The translations under genes and the position numbers were made by a program. Of a stretch of DNA of 50,194 bases, positions 34,272 through 43,088 are shown piece by piece (position 1 is the first letter of the stretch; the number at the start of each line of letters is the position of its first letter). The stretch covers positions 1-50,194 of the forward strand of contig CAZVYG010000030.1 of assembly GCA_964631605.1 (NCBI GenBank). The letters run 5' to 3'. The notes beneath the pieces were generated by a model. The model made no database searches and had not been told where the DNA came from. It saw nothing but the letters and a program-made list of their open reading frames with translations. Source of the stretch: JARKQH01 sp964631605. Lineage in GTDB: Bacteria; Verrucomicrobiota; Verrucomicrobiia; Limisphaerales; UBA8199.

Positions 34272-35441
34272 ATGATGTTCGGCTTCGAAAGATGGCTTTG
34301 TTCCAACCGGGCAAGGCGGTTGCGTTCGTGCTCCGGGACCGCAAGCGTGGCGCTGCTGCTGTTCGTGGGCGCGCCGGCGCAGTGCCTCAGCGACGTTGAC
34401 CCCCGCGGCGGCCAGTTCATCGGTTTTACACGGTTCAGCCCATTCAACCGCGCGGCCGGATCGCGGCCGGGAGAAGTTGTCCTTACCTCCCGCGTCATCA
34501 ACACCCGGATTGACTGGGACGAGTTGGTGGTTTCATGGAATGCCACGGCCCCGGATGGCACCTATTTGAAGGTCGAAGCGCGGGGTTTTCGATTTCGCCA
34601 GCCCACTCCCTATTACAACCTGGGGCTGTGGTCGCCCAACCCGGCGCGCCATCCCCGCGAAAGCGTGCTCAATCAGGCCGACGAAACGGGAGATGTCGCC
34701 ACGGACACCCTGGTTCTCAAGGAACGCTGCCAACAGGTCCAGATTCGTCTCACTCTTGGCGGGGATGACGCGCTCAAGCCCGAGCTCAAGTTCCTTGGGC
34801 TCTGCCTGACCGATACCACCGCGAATCCACCGTCCCTCTCCCCGAACCGCGGCGCCTGGGGCAAAGTGCTGCCCGTGCCCGAGCGCAGCCAGATGGTTTA
34901 TCCCAACGGCAACGTCATCTGCAGCCCCACCACCATTTCCATGATGATGGGCTTCTGGGCTCAACGCCTCCACCGGCCGGAATTGGACCTCGAGGTTCCC
35001 GAGATCGTCAAAGCGGTGTATGACACCAATTGGAAAGGCACGGGGAATTGGGTTTTCAACACCGCCTACGCCGGAAGTTGCCAGGGTATGCGGGCCTATG
35101 TCACCCGCATGACGGACCTCTCCGAGTTGGAGGATTGGATTGCCGGCGGCTTCCCCGTTGGCCTGTCGCTTTGTTACGACCGCCTGCGCGGGCGGCCGGG
35201 CGGCCCCAGCGGTCACCTGGTGGTCTGCGTCGGGTTCACGCCCGAGGGCGATCCCATCGTGAACGACCCCGGCACGCGCGAAAATGTGCAAAAAGTCTTC
35301 AAACGAAAGAATCTCGAATACGCCTGGGCCTATTCCCGCAATGCCGCCTATTTGATTTATCCGGAAAACGCCGCCGTGCCCAGCGACCGCTTCGGTCATT
35401 GGCATTCGTGGACTTCGACCCGCCGCATCCGTTTCGATTAG
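34272..35441 (+). CDS. Secreted C39-like cysteine peptidase
   Basis: A 389-residue exported protein: basic N-terminus and hydrophobic segment (about 22-38) as signal peptide, cut near AQC-LS. Residues 45-185 form a beta-rich domain of unknown type. Residues 205-389 resemble peptidase C39-like (papain-fold) domains, with catalytic candidates Cys 217 in NVICSPTTISMMMGF, His 315 in PSGHLVVCVGF and Asp/Asn near 331-332 in VNDPGT. Such proteins cleave peptides outside the cytoplasm; the target is unknown. Start: ATG 34272 or 34275, since an open frame upstream to 34005 runs through the previous gene and the terminator. The stop lies one base from the end of the convergent phosphohexomutase gene. 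Confidence 0.82.
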   Translation: MMFGFERWLCSNRARRLRSCSGTASVALLLFVGAPAQCLSDVDPRGGQFIGFTRFSPFNRAAGSRPGEVVLTSRVINTRIDWDELVVSWNATAPDGTYLKVEARGFRFRQPTPYYNLGLWSPNPARHPRESVLNQADETGDVATDTLVLKERCQQVQIRLTLGGDDALKPELKFLGLCLTDTTANPPSLSPNRGAWGKVLPVPERSQMVYPNGNVICSPTTISMMMGFWAQRLHRPELDLEVPEIVKAVYDTNWKGTGNWVFNTAYAGSCQGMRAYVTRMTDLSELEDWIAGGFPVGLSLCYDRLRGRPGGPSGHLVVCVGFTPEGDPIVNDPGTRENVQKVFKRKNLEYAWAYSRNAAYLIYPENAAVPSDRFGHWHSWTSTRRIRFD

Positions 35442-35442
35442 C

Positions 35443-37146
35443 TCAGGCGCCAGCCGCGCCGGCGGCCCGCTCCAGCCGCCTGAGAATGCCGTCCGGCTCG
35501 GCCACCCCCAGCCGCGCAATCTCATCCGCCCGATCCTGGCGGTCGGCCACCGCGTAAATCCGCAGTTCATCGGCGTTGCCCGAGGGACGCACATGAGCGA
35601 CGTCCCCATTGTCAAAATAAATCCGCACTCCATCTGTGTAATTGAGCCCCCGGATGACGCCGAAACCTTCGCTCGCCGTGAAATGCTTCCCCAGCTCCTC
35701 CCGAATCCCTTCCACCGGCGCGACCGAAAGGATCGCCTTGCCCTCGTGATCCCGCACCTCCGGGCCGCCCGGCTGAAACCTCACCTCACAGACCGCCGGG
35801 TCGCCGGGCGAGAACCGCTCGAGGAGGCGCCGGCTGGCAGCGCGTGGAAAATTCTTCAGCAGCGCCGCGCGGCTGAACCGCCGCGGCAACTCGGCAAACA
35901 GCGCAGTCATGGTCAACTTTCGCCTCGCCATCGCTGCCAGCACCGCCAGGATGGGCAGCATGGCGTCGCGCGTGGGCAGAGCCGACAGCCTCCGGCCCTG
36001 CAGTTCGAAATCGCTGCCGGTGAGAAAACCGCCGTTGGCTTCCCAGCCGCAAATCGCGCGCCGTCCCTTGGCCTGCGCCCTCTCCATGCCCGCAATGACG
36101 TAGGGCGATCCGATGCGGGTTTTGGGTTCGAGCACCGATCGCAAGGGGCCGCGATCCACAGCGTCGTTGCAAGTGATGGGTACCACCACCGCATCCGCCC
36201 CGAGAAAGTCCGCCACCACCATTCCCACCACGTCACCGCCAAAGAACCGCACTCGGCCATCATCCACGCCCAGCAGCAACGGACGATCGCTGTCGCCGTC
36301 GGTTGAAACAACCCCGTCAATGGTTCCCGCTTGATCTGCCAGTGCCTGGATTGCCGCCAGTTGTTCGTTGGTTATGTTTTCGGTGTCTATGGGCACGAAG
36401 GTCTCGCTGCGGCCGGCAGGGACCACGGTGGCGCCGAGCTGCTCGAGGATTTCCACCAGCAGATCACGACCCACCGCGGAATGCTCATAGACCACCAATC
36501 GCAAGCCCCTCAACGCGTCGGGCGGGAAGAAATCCGTGTAACGGCGGATGTAGGCCGCCCGCGCCGCTCCGACTTCCGGTGATAGTTCCCGGTGTCCCGA
36601 CTTGAACTGGCCGTGCTCGTTGAACAGCGACTCCTCGAAGGGCTGTTGATACAACTTTTGTCGGAGCTGTTCGACCCGCTGTTGAATCGGCGCCTCATGC
36701 TCCTTCCGCAGCTCGCCTCGCGCGGTGTTGGTCTTGTACCCGTTCCGATCAAAGGGAATGTGACTGCCGGTCACCATCATGCTTCCCCTGCCCCGCTCGA
36801 ACGCGTAATTGGCCAGCGCGGGGGTGGGCAAACACCCCAAGTTCACCGGCCTCAAACCCGCATCCAAAATGGCGCGTTCGATGGCCTGGGCAATCTCACC
36901 CCGACCCCCGTGTTCCGGAACGAACTGGCTCGAACTGGGACGCAGGTCGCGCGCGAAAAAAAACTCCTGTCCCTGTCGAATGCCCCCCTCCGAGAGAGGA
37001 AGGGTTTGAAGGAATTCCAATTCGGCCACCGCGTTGAGATAAATTTCAAGCTGCGTGAGATGAATCACCTCGCCGCGTCGGCCACTCGTGCCGAACCGCA
37101 GGATGACGGGATCGTATGCTAGTTTTGACCTGAGAGTGTTGTCCAT
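35443..37146 (-). CDS. Phosphoglucomutase/phosphomannomutase family protein
   Basis: A 567-residue alpha-D-phosphohexomutase. Domain order: RFGTSGRRG (substrate entry), phosphoserine loop MMVTGSHIPFDRNGYK (Ser 128), metal loop STDGDSDRPLL (Asp 283, 285, 287), sugar-binding GWEANGGFLTG (where relatives have GEMSGH or GEESGH) and phosphate-binding RPSGNADELRIY in domain IV (relatives: RxSGTEP). It interconverts hexose 1- and 6-phosphates, probably glucose or mannose, feeding glycogen or surface polysaccharide. The altered sugar and phosphate loops leave substrate choice open. Longer than typical PMM (about 460). Confidence 0.88.
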   Translation of the reverse strand: MDNTLRSKLAYDPVILRFGTSGRRGEVIHLTQLEIYLNAVAELEFLQTLPLSEGGIRQGQEFFFARDLRPSSSQFVPEHGGRGEIAQAIERAILDAGLRPVNLGCLPTPALANYAFERGRGSMMVTGSHIPFDRNGYKTNTARGELRKEHEAPIQQRVEQLRQKLYQQPFEESLFNEHGQFKSGHRELSPEVGAARAAYIRRYTDFFPPDALRGLRLVVYEHSAVGRDLLVEILEQLGATVVPAGRSETFVPIDTENITNEQLAAIQALADQAGTIDGVVSTDGDSDRPLLLGVDDGRVRFFGGDVVGMVVADFLGADAVVVPITCNDAVDRGPLRSVLEPKTRIGSPYVIAGMERAQAKGRRAICGWEANGGFLTGSDFELQGRRLSALPTRDAMLPILAVLAAMARRKLTMTALFAELPRRFSRAALLKNFPRAASRRLLERFSPGDPAVCEVRFQPGGPEVRDHEGKAILSVAPVEGIREELGKHFTASEGFGVIRGLNYTDGVRIYFDNGDVAHVRPSGNADELRIYAVADRQDRADEIARLGVAEPDGILRRLERAAGAAGA

Positions 37147-37673
37147 CGCTGCGGAATACTAACCGCAGCCGCAAACCCGGGCAGCTTAAATCGGTCCCGA
37201 AGCCTCGGGCTGAAGAGTGGGGCCTGATCCCGCCGACGTCGCCGATGGCGGCATGAGGCTCCCCACGCCGCGGCTTGTCCCTCCGAGCACCACCGGTGCC
37301 AGGCCAGCCTGGGCGGGCGCCGGTGGCCGGCACATGCCCAGTTCTGGCAACCGTTGAAACCGCTTGAAGGCCGGATTCAACTCCCGCTTCAGCCGCAGTG
37401 TGATTTTCATGTCAGTACTCACGTATTAGTCCCCTGATAACCCGTTTCCGTTCACTTTTGTTTCAGCTTTCTGGACGCCCGACCACGCCCGGAAATTCAA
37501 TTCAATCAGACGGCAGCGCCGCAGAAACGCTCCTCTCCACCCCTCGCACTGGGGTGCACACCTACCATCGTGAGCCGCTCCCCGACCGTCAGCCACGACT
37601 CCGAACCGCCGTCGGATGCCGGAAAAAACATTGCGCCGGGGGTCTGGCTCCTTCAGATTAACGATGCTTGGCT
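37147..37673. other. Intergenic stretch before tRNA-Ser
   Basis: Apart from the uncertain minus-strand ORF at 37186-37410, no gene is supported. GTCAGTACTCAC (37411-37422) is a near-perfect palindrome beside that ORF's start. Nothing else recognisable is seen. Confidence 0.45.
37186..37410 (-). CDS. Uncertain small ORF, unknown function
   Basis: 74 codons from ATG 37410 (MKITLRLKRELNPAFKRF, then QRLPELG). The first 25 residues are basic and look protein-like; the rest is a Pro/Gly/Ser-rich tail that may be out of frame. It could be the start of a truncated gene. No similarity recognised. Confidence 0.3.
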   Translation of the reverse strand: MKITLRLKRELNPAFKRFQRLPELGMCRPPAPAQAGLAPVVLGGTSRGVGSLMPPSATSAGSGPTLQPEASGPI

Positions 37674-37764
37674 GGAGAGATGGCTGAGTGGTTTAAAGCG
37701 CACGCCTGGAGAGCGTGAGTGGGCTAATACCCCACCGGGAGTTCGAATCTCCCTCTCTCCGCCA
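37674..37764 (+). tRNA. tRNA-Ser (anticodon GGA)
   Basis: A 91-nt class II tRNA. Acceptor GGAGAGA/TCTCTCC, D arm GCTGAGTGGTTTAAAGC, anticodon stem CACGC/GCGTG with loop CTGGAGA and anticodon GGA (37708-37710), a long variable arm AGTGGGCTAATACCCCACC, T arm GGGAG-TTCGAAT-CTCCC, discriminator G and encoded CCA (37762-37764). Confidence 0.97.
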
Positions 37765-37825
37765 GTTCTTCTTGTTTTCCAACAGATTCGGCGTAGATTA
37801 ACTCATCCAGTACCACCCACATCGG

Positions 37826-40357
37826 ATGAAACCAAATGCTGTCTTTGATCGGGGTATGCTTCGCCGGCTGGACTTCGAGCTGGCTTACCTGGCCTCGCTG
37901 ACGCGCGCGGGCCTGAAACCCCTGAGCCGCTGGGAAAGAGAGTGTTCGCCGCCCGCGCGGGAGGCGCTCGAGGCGCTGGGCTTACGAACCCGCGTTGTGA
38001 CGCGGTCGGTGCGGTCTGGCAAGCGCGTGCGCGAGCTGCTGTTCAGCAGTTCGGAGGCCCCCCTGAGCGCCTACGCTAGCCGTTTCAACGAACAGCCAAT
38101 TGACCCTGCGCCCGCAAATGTCAGGTGGGAAGGACTTATGTTCGGATACCCCGCCTGTTGCGTGGAGAGTTTCATCGCCCAAGGTTACGCCCCGAACCGA
38201 CTCCGACGCCGTGACCAACGGTTGTTGTTTCACTGGGCCTGTCCCCAGTGCCGGATTACCCCCTTACTGCTGCCGGCTTATCGGCGGGTCTTCCGGGAAT
38301 GCCGGCAGGCGCAACGCGGCCGCGTGTGTCACGCACTCAGAAGCCTGAGCCCCCGCCCCATGGCCGCCCGCCTGAGTCTCCTCGCCGCTTTGGCGGCCGG
38401 GCTCTCGTTGGGAACTGGCTCCGGCCTCACTCAGACATGCAACGCTCCCGACCCGCACTGGCTTCCCCTCCCGGCCTGGGACGATCCAGATGCGGATTTG
38501 CTAACCACTGCGGAGGAAACAGTCCTGGGCAAGAATCCTGCGGTCCCGGATGAAAACGGGAACGAACAGCCGGATGGCGCGGATTTGGCCTGGGCCTCGG
38601 CGCTGGCCATGGAGGGATTGCCAACGCAGCCCACGCCAGACCAGCCTTACGTGCAACACTTCATGGCCAATGGCCTGGAGTACTGCCAAATCTGCGGTGC
38701 GGTGACGAACATGGGGTTCATGCAAATCACCAATCCCCTCGAGAACCAGTCCGTTGCCGTGCCTTACATCGCCCAACATTTCCTCCAACACGGCAGCTTC
38801 CAGTATTCGGGCACCGAGCACAGCGGCCGACTGAGCCCGCCCTTGCTGCACACCGTGCTCACCAGCGTCGGCCTGGCGCATTTTCTTCCCGAAGCCCCGG
38901 CCAGCGATTCCGACAACGACGGCTTGCGCAACTGGGAGGAATCCACTTTCGGATGCGACTCGGCCCTGCGCGACACCGACGGGGACCGGATCATGGACGG
39001 CATTGATATCGCCCGCAGTCTTCGCGCGGAGCTTGAGGCGTTGCCGCGGGCCCCCAGCCCTGAACAGGGACCGAAGGATCGTCCTTTCGTGGTCGAACAT
39101 CCCATGGATGGCGTGGAAACCTGCCCCCGCTGCGGCGACCGCGTCACCATGGGCATTTGGGATGTCATCAACCCGCTCACGGGCATGTCCTTGTCAGTGC
39201 CTTCAATGGCCCTGCACGATCTCGACCATGGCGGCTTCGCCTGGCAGGGGGGACAGTTAATGGGAGGACAAGGACGCGTGGACCCGCTCCAACTCAAGGC
39301 CGTGCTCACCGGCCAGGGTGGCGCCCACTTGTTGCCTGTCTCGCCGGATGCCGACCACGACTTGCTTGCCGACGACGAAGAAAGCGACTTAGGTTGCGAT
39401 CCGCGGGTTTCGGATGAGGACAACAACCAGGTGCCTGATGGAATTGACCTGGCCCGCCGGATTGCCGGGGAAATCGCAGTCCTGCCGGTGGGCCCGGTGG
39501 TCGCGCCGGTGTTTCGCCTGGACTTTCCGTTGCGCGGCTTGGAGCGCTGCGACATTTGCGGCACCAACGTGAACATGGGGCACTTGACCGTGTGCAACCC
39601 GCTGGCGCAACTCTATGCCAAAGTGCCCTACATCGCCCTCCATTACCTCGAGCATGGCAGTTTCTCCTACGCGGGGGACGTGCATGGCAAATGCCGCTGC
39701 CGGGTGCGCCTCCTGGTTGATTCCCTCCACTCCCCGGGACCGGGCCATTTCGTACCCGTCAGCGGTGACACCGACGCCGACGGGTTGAAGGACGAGGAAG
39801 AAGCCTATTTCCTCTTGGACCCCACCCGCGCGGATACGGACGGGGACGGCCTGCCCGACGGCTTCGCACTCGCCTACAACCTGTGGGAAGAGATTAACGC
39901 CCTGCCGCGCACACCCAACCATGACGCTTATGTGCTCGAGCATGCCCAGTGGGGGTTGGTCACCTGCCCCGCCTGCGGCGCGGCTGTCAACATGGGCAGT
40001 CTCGAGGTCGTCAACCCGCACCAATGCGCCAGCTTGACCCTTTCCTATCTGAACCTGCATTACCTGGCGCACGGCAGCTTTGCTGTGTCAGCCAACGAAC
40101 GAGTGGACCCGGTGCGGCTGGATGCAATGCTTAGGCCCACGGTAATGATTGCTGTCGGCGAGGCACAGATCAGCCTGCGATGGCGGGGTCGCCCCGGCCA
40201 CCACTACCAGCTTTTCAGCGCTCCTCACCCGACCGGCCCCTGGACCAGCGGCCCGCTTTTCCAGGGCACTGGCGACGTCCTGACCTTCAGTGAGGACCCG
40301 CCCGCAGGTTCAACACAGAAGTTTTACAAAATCACCGCCACACCAGGTGCTCCCTGA
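37826..40357 (+). CDS. Exported protein with four Cys/His-rich modules, unknown function
   Basis: 843 residues, not recognised as a known family. Residues 1-175 are basic with FGYPACCVESF and HWACPQC cysteine motifs. A hydrophobic segment (about 180-200, MAARLSLLAALAAGLSLG) follows, so either the N-terminus is a cytoplasmic domain with a membrane anchor, or translation of the exported form begins near residue 179. Residues 200-775 hold four copies of a module: C-x-x-CG-x(3)-NMG-x(5)-NP-x(7-8)-VPYIA-x-H-x-L-x-HGSF-x-Y (starts near 290, 429, 574 and 714). Linkers between them carry calcium-type loops: DSDNDGL, DTDGDRIMDGID; DADHDLL; DTDADGL, DTDGDGLPDG. The four cysteine pairs and conserved histidines could bind metal. 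The C-terminal 60 residues form the YQLFS...W module also seen in the Ig-domain protein at 3550. Confidence 0.75.
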   Translation: MKPNAVFDRGMLRRLDFELAYLASLTRAGLKPLSRWERECSPPAREALEALGLRTRVVTRSVRSGKRVRELLFSSSEAPLSAYASRFNEQPIDPAPANVRWEGLMFGYPACCVESFIAQGYAPNRLRRRDQRLLFHWACPQCRITPLLLPAYRRVFRECRQAQRGRVCHALRSLSPRPMAARLSLLAALAAGLSLGTGSGLTQTCNAPDPHWLPLPAWDDPDADLLTTAEETVLGKNPAVPDENGNEQPDGADLAWASALAMEGLPTQPTPDQPYVQHFMANGLEYCQICGAVTNMGFMQITNPLENQSVAVPYIAQHFLQHGSFQYSGTEHSGRLSPPLLHTVLTSVGLAHFLPEAPASDSDNDGLRNWEESTFGCDSALRDTDGDRIMDGIDIARSLRAELEALPRAPSPEQGPKDRPFVVEHPMDGVETCPRCGDRVTMGIWDVINPLTGMSLSVPSMALHDLDHGGFAWQGGQLMGGQGRVDPLQLKAVLTGQGGAHLLPVSPDADHDLLADDEESDLGCDPRVSDEDNNQVPDGIDLARRIAGEIAVLPVGPVVAPVFRLDFPLRGLERCDICGTNVNMGHLTVCNPLAQLYAKVPYIALHYLEHGSFSYAGDVHGKCRCRVRLLVDSLHSPGPGHFVPVSGDTDADGLKDEEEAYFLLDPTRADTDGDGLPDGFALAYNLWEEINALPRTPNHDAYVLEHAQWGLVTCPACGAAVNMGSLEVVNPHQCASLTLSYLNLHYLAHGSFAVSANERVDPVRLDAMLRPTVMIAVGEAQISLRWRGRPGHHYQLFSAPHPTGPWTSGPLFQGTGDVLTFSEDPPAGSTQKFYKITATPGAP

Positions 40358-40566
40358 CCACAACGCCATTTGTTGGCGGCGCCCCCATCATTGTCAGTTT
40401 GAGCCGTATTGGCTTTGCCGATCTATGCGACGGGCCAGTTCACTGGTGTAATGGCGACCCAAGGTGTCCCGATGCTGCTCAATCCACTCGCTGAGCTTGG
40501 TTTTGCCCAAGCAGATGGTTGCGCAAAGTGATTGACGCCGGGCCGCCGGCTCCAAATCCTGTTCCC

Positions 40567-40833
40567 ATGCTGAAGAGAAGTGCTAAGAAACGCAAAACGA
40601 CACGCAAAATCCTGGTAATTCTCTCCAATCGAGTGAACCGGACCCAACCGCCCCGCCATCTGGAGTTGCTCTCCGACGAAAACGGCAACATTCTGAAGGA
40701 AACCCGCTTGCGGGGCGTCCCGACCAAACCCCTCTATGACGAGGTTTGGGAAAATGACGAGGGCCGGACGGAATTTGCATCGTGTTTTCGTTTCAATCGC
40801 AAATACGGCCACAAACTCCAAAAACCCCGCTGA
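40567..40833 (+). CDS. Small conserved-looking protein, unknown function
   Basis: 88 codons from ATG 40567; an upstream in-frame ATG at 40519 adds a less plausible stretch. The N-terminus is very basic (MLKRSAKKRKTTRK), followed by ILVILSNRVNRTQPPRHL, ELLSDENGNILKETRLRG and YDEVWENDEGRTEF, ending FNRKYGHKLQKPR. Composition and high proportion of charged residues look like a real soluble protein. No family recognised. It stands alone between the multi-module gene and the radical SAM gene. Confidence 0.55.
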   Translation: MLKRSAKKRKTTRKILVILSNRVNRTQPPRHLELLSDENGNILKETRLRGVPTKPLYDEVWENDEGRTEFASCFRFNRKYGHKLQKPR

Positions 40834-40992
40834 GCAGCCGTTTCGGCCGGCGAGCGCTCTTCCCGGCCGCCAACCCTCAAATCAGAGACACTGTTTCGCA
40901 GGGGGCGTCCCAAGACCGCCTTTTTCCCGGGTTTAAGCTGAAAATACCCGGTCTAAAATCAGGCTGCCTTACTTGAACAGGCCCGCTGGCGC

Positions 40993-41020
40993 TTGCCAAA
41001 AAATGTCCATTTTTTGGCAA
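40993..41020. promoter_or_regulatory. 12-bp perfect inverted repeat before the radical SAM gene
   Basis: TTGCCAAAAAAT (40993-41004), GTCC, ATTTTTTGGCAA (41009-41020), ending 49 bp before the radical SAM start. It is AT-rich and lacks a GC stem base, so a terminator of the upstream gene is possible but weak. An operator or an RNA element is an alternative. Confidence 0.55.
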
Positions 41021-41069
41021 CGATAGTGTAGTGCCGGCCGGTCCCCGGGTCTAGCGTGGCTCAGACGCT

Positions 41070-41990
41070 GTGAACCAGACCGCTGACAAGATCGTACCGT
41101 TGACCGAGGCTCCTGAAAAAAGGAAAAAGCTTCCGGCCCGGTCCCCTGGCGGACCCGAAACGGCTTTCGGTTCGCCGCGCGATTTTCTGGACAATCGCTT
41201 TGTCTATGCGGTCGTTTCTCCGCGGGCCCGCGGCTTGTCGGTCGGGATTAACATGAACCCCGACAAGCTCTGTAACTTCCGCTGCGTGTACTGCGAGGTA
41301 CACCGCAACGGCACCGCGGGTGAACCGCTGGATGTTCCCGCCATGGCGGCCGAGTTGCGTCAGACCCTGGCCTTCGTCCGAACCGGCCGTCTCCGGGAGC
41401 GGCCTTGGTATCGCACGCTGCCGGACGAACTGCTCCAATTGCGACACGTCGCGCTCAGCGGCGATGGCGAACCCACCCTTTCCCCCCGGTTTGCCGAGGC
41501 CCTTGAGGCTGTCGTCCACGTCCGGGCGCTTTCCGGTCTGCCCTTTTTCAAACTGGTTTTGCTGACCAATGCCACCGGGCTGGACCTGCCCCATGTGCAG
41601 CAGGGACTCAAGTTCTTCACGCGCAGCGACGAGGTATGGGCCAAGCTCGACGGTGGCACTCAGGCCTACGTCAACCGGGTCAACCGCTCGGAAGTGCCGC
41701 TCGAGAAGATTCTCTCGAACATCCTTATGCTCGGCCGCCACCGGCCGGTTGTCATTCAAAGCCTCTTTCCCGCCCTCAACGGCGAGGAACCGCCCCTCGA
41801 GGAAATTGAACAATACACCCAGCGGCTCCTCGAGCTGAAAAACTCCGGCGCCGAAATCTCGCTGGTTCAGATCTATTCCGCCACCCGGCCCTCGGCCCTT
41901 TCTGAATGTGGACATTTGCCGCTGCGGGTTCTCTCCCGCATCGCCCAAACCGTCCGCCAGGCCACCGGTCTCCGCGCCGAAGTCTTTTAG
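41070..41990 (+). CDS. Radical SAM protein
   Basis: A 306-residue radical SAM enzyme. The iron-sulfur motif C-x3-C-x2-C is CNFRCVYCEV near residue 70, preceded by LSVGINMNPDKL; VALSGDGEPTLSP is the SAM-binding glycine-rich strand. The rest of the barrel continues to about 260 and there is no recognisable auxiliary cluster. The short C-terminal end (RQATGLRAEVF) matches a family of stand-alone radical SAM proteins of unassigned function. GTG 41070 is the only start before the first motif that fits. The reaction cannot be inferred. It is flanked by a palindrome upstream. Confidence 0.88.
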   Translation: MNQTADKIVPLTEAPEKRKKLPARSPGGPETAFGSPRDFLDNRFVYAVVSPRARGLSVGINMNPDKLCNFRCVYCEVHRNGTAGEPLDVPAMAAELRQTLAFVRTGRLRERPWYRTLPDELLQLRHVALSGDGEPTLSPRFAEALEAVVHVRALSGLPFFKLVLLTNATGLDLPHVQQGLKFFTRSDEVWAKLDGGTQAYVNRVNRSEVPLEKILSNILMLGRHRPVVIQSLFPALNGEEPPLEEIEQYTQRLLELKNSGAEISLVQIYSATRPSALSECGHLPLRVLSRIAQTVRQATGLRAEVF

Positions 41991-42084
41991 CCGGCTTCGA
42001 CGGTTGCTGACCCGCCCGATCGGCTTTCTTTCCCCGACCGGCGTCTCCGGCAGACCCTCCCCGTCCTGCCCGCCAACCCGACAA

Positions 42085-42122
42085 AGAGAAAAGCAGAAGC
42101 CTCGGAAGACCTCTGCTTTCTC
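42085..42122 (-). terminator. Terminator of the rpsB-tsf operon
   Basis: On the minus strand GAGAAAGCAGAGG and CTTCTGCTTTTCTC pair with one bulge around a 10-nt loop, followed by TTTGTC. It lies 36 bp beyond the tsf stop. On the plus strand no T-run follows. Confidence 0.7.
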
Positions 42123-42157
42123 ATCCCGCGTCGTTCGCGGGCAAACGGCTTGATGGC

Positions 42158-43000
42158 TTAAGCGGCCACGGCCTCGCCCACTTGGAACCGGACAAACCGC
42201 CGGATCGTGACCGTATCACCAAGCTGTTTCTCCACCGTCCCGATGTGCTCCTTGACGGACACTTCGGAATTCTTCTTCACGAACCCCTGGTCCACCAGGC
42301 AATAGGTCTGATAAAACTTCTCGAGCTTGCCCTGGACGATTTTCTCAACCACGGGCGCCGGCTTGCCCTTGACCTGCTCGGCAGCGATTTCCCGTTCCTT
42401 GGCAATCACGGCCGGCGGCACCTGTTCGCGTGACACCGCCAGCGGATGACCCGCCGCAATCTGCAACGTGATATCCTTCACCAGTTGCTTGAATTCCTCG
42501 TTGGCCACCGTCGCTTCCTTCCCGGCCCCCACCTCGACCAACACGCCGACTTTGGATCCGGTATGAATATAGGCCGCGATCAGGCCATTGCCCTGCACCT
42601 CCATCCGCTCGTGCCGGGCGATTTGAATGTTTTCACGGATCTTGGCGACCATCGCCACCCGTTCCGCCTCGAAGTCCGCCTTCGGGTCCGCCGCCAGGCG
42701 CTTCACCACCTCCTCGGCGAAGGCCCGAAACAGCTCGTTGCGTGCGACAAAGTCCGTCTGGCAGTTGATTTCCGCCAGCACCCCCAGCCGCCCGTCCGGC
42801 GTGATATACTGGGCAATCACACCCTCCCGCGCCTCCTTGGCCCCCTTGGTGGTGGCCGTGGCCGCGCCTTTCTTGCGGAGAATATCCACCGCGGCCTGGA
42901 GGTCGCCCTTGGATTCGGTCAGCGCTCGCTTGCAGTCCATCATGCCGGCGTTGGTCATCTCGCGCAATTTCGCCACCGCGGCAGCAGTTATTTCAGCCAT
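42158..43000 (-). CDS. tsf: Elongation factor Ts
   Basis: 280 residues from ATG 43000 (MAEITAAAVAKLREMT); EF-Ts recycles EF-Tu-GDP to EF-Tu-GTP. The UBA-like N-terminal domain contains NAGMMDCKRALTESKGDL, the universal signature. Core motifs EINCQTDFVARNELF and GVLVEVGAGKEATVANEEF follow, and the C-terminal EKIVQGKLEKFYQTYCLVDQ segment carries the second family signature. It follows rpsB with an 88-bp gap, the usual order. Confidence 0.98.
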   Translation of the reverse strand: MAEITAAAVAKLREMTNAGMMDCKRALTESKGDLQAAVDILRKKGAATATTKGAKEAREGVIAQYITPDGRLGVLAEINCQTDFVARNELFRAFAEEVVKRLAADPKADFEAERVAMVAKIRENIQIARHERMEVQGNGLIAAYIHTGSKVGVLVEVGAGKEATVANEEFKQLVKDITLQIAAGHPLAVSREQVPPAVIAKEREIAAEQVKGKPAPVVEKIVQGKLEKFYQTYCLVDQGFVKKNSEVSVKEHIGTVEKQLGDTVTIRRFVRFQVGEAVAA

Positions 43001-43088
43001 AATCAATTCTTTCGTTCGGAATAAAACTGTTTGACAATTGAATTCAGCAGTGCCGTTCCCGCCTGTCTGCCGGGACCCGGCCGCCGCT

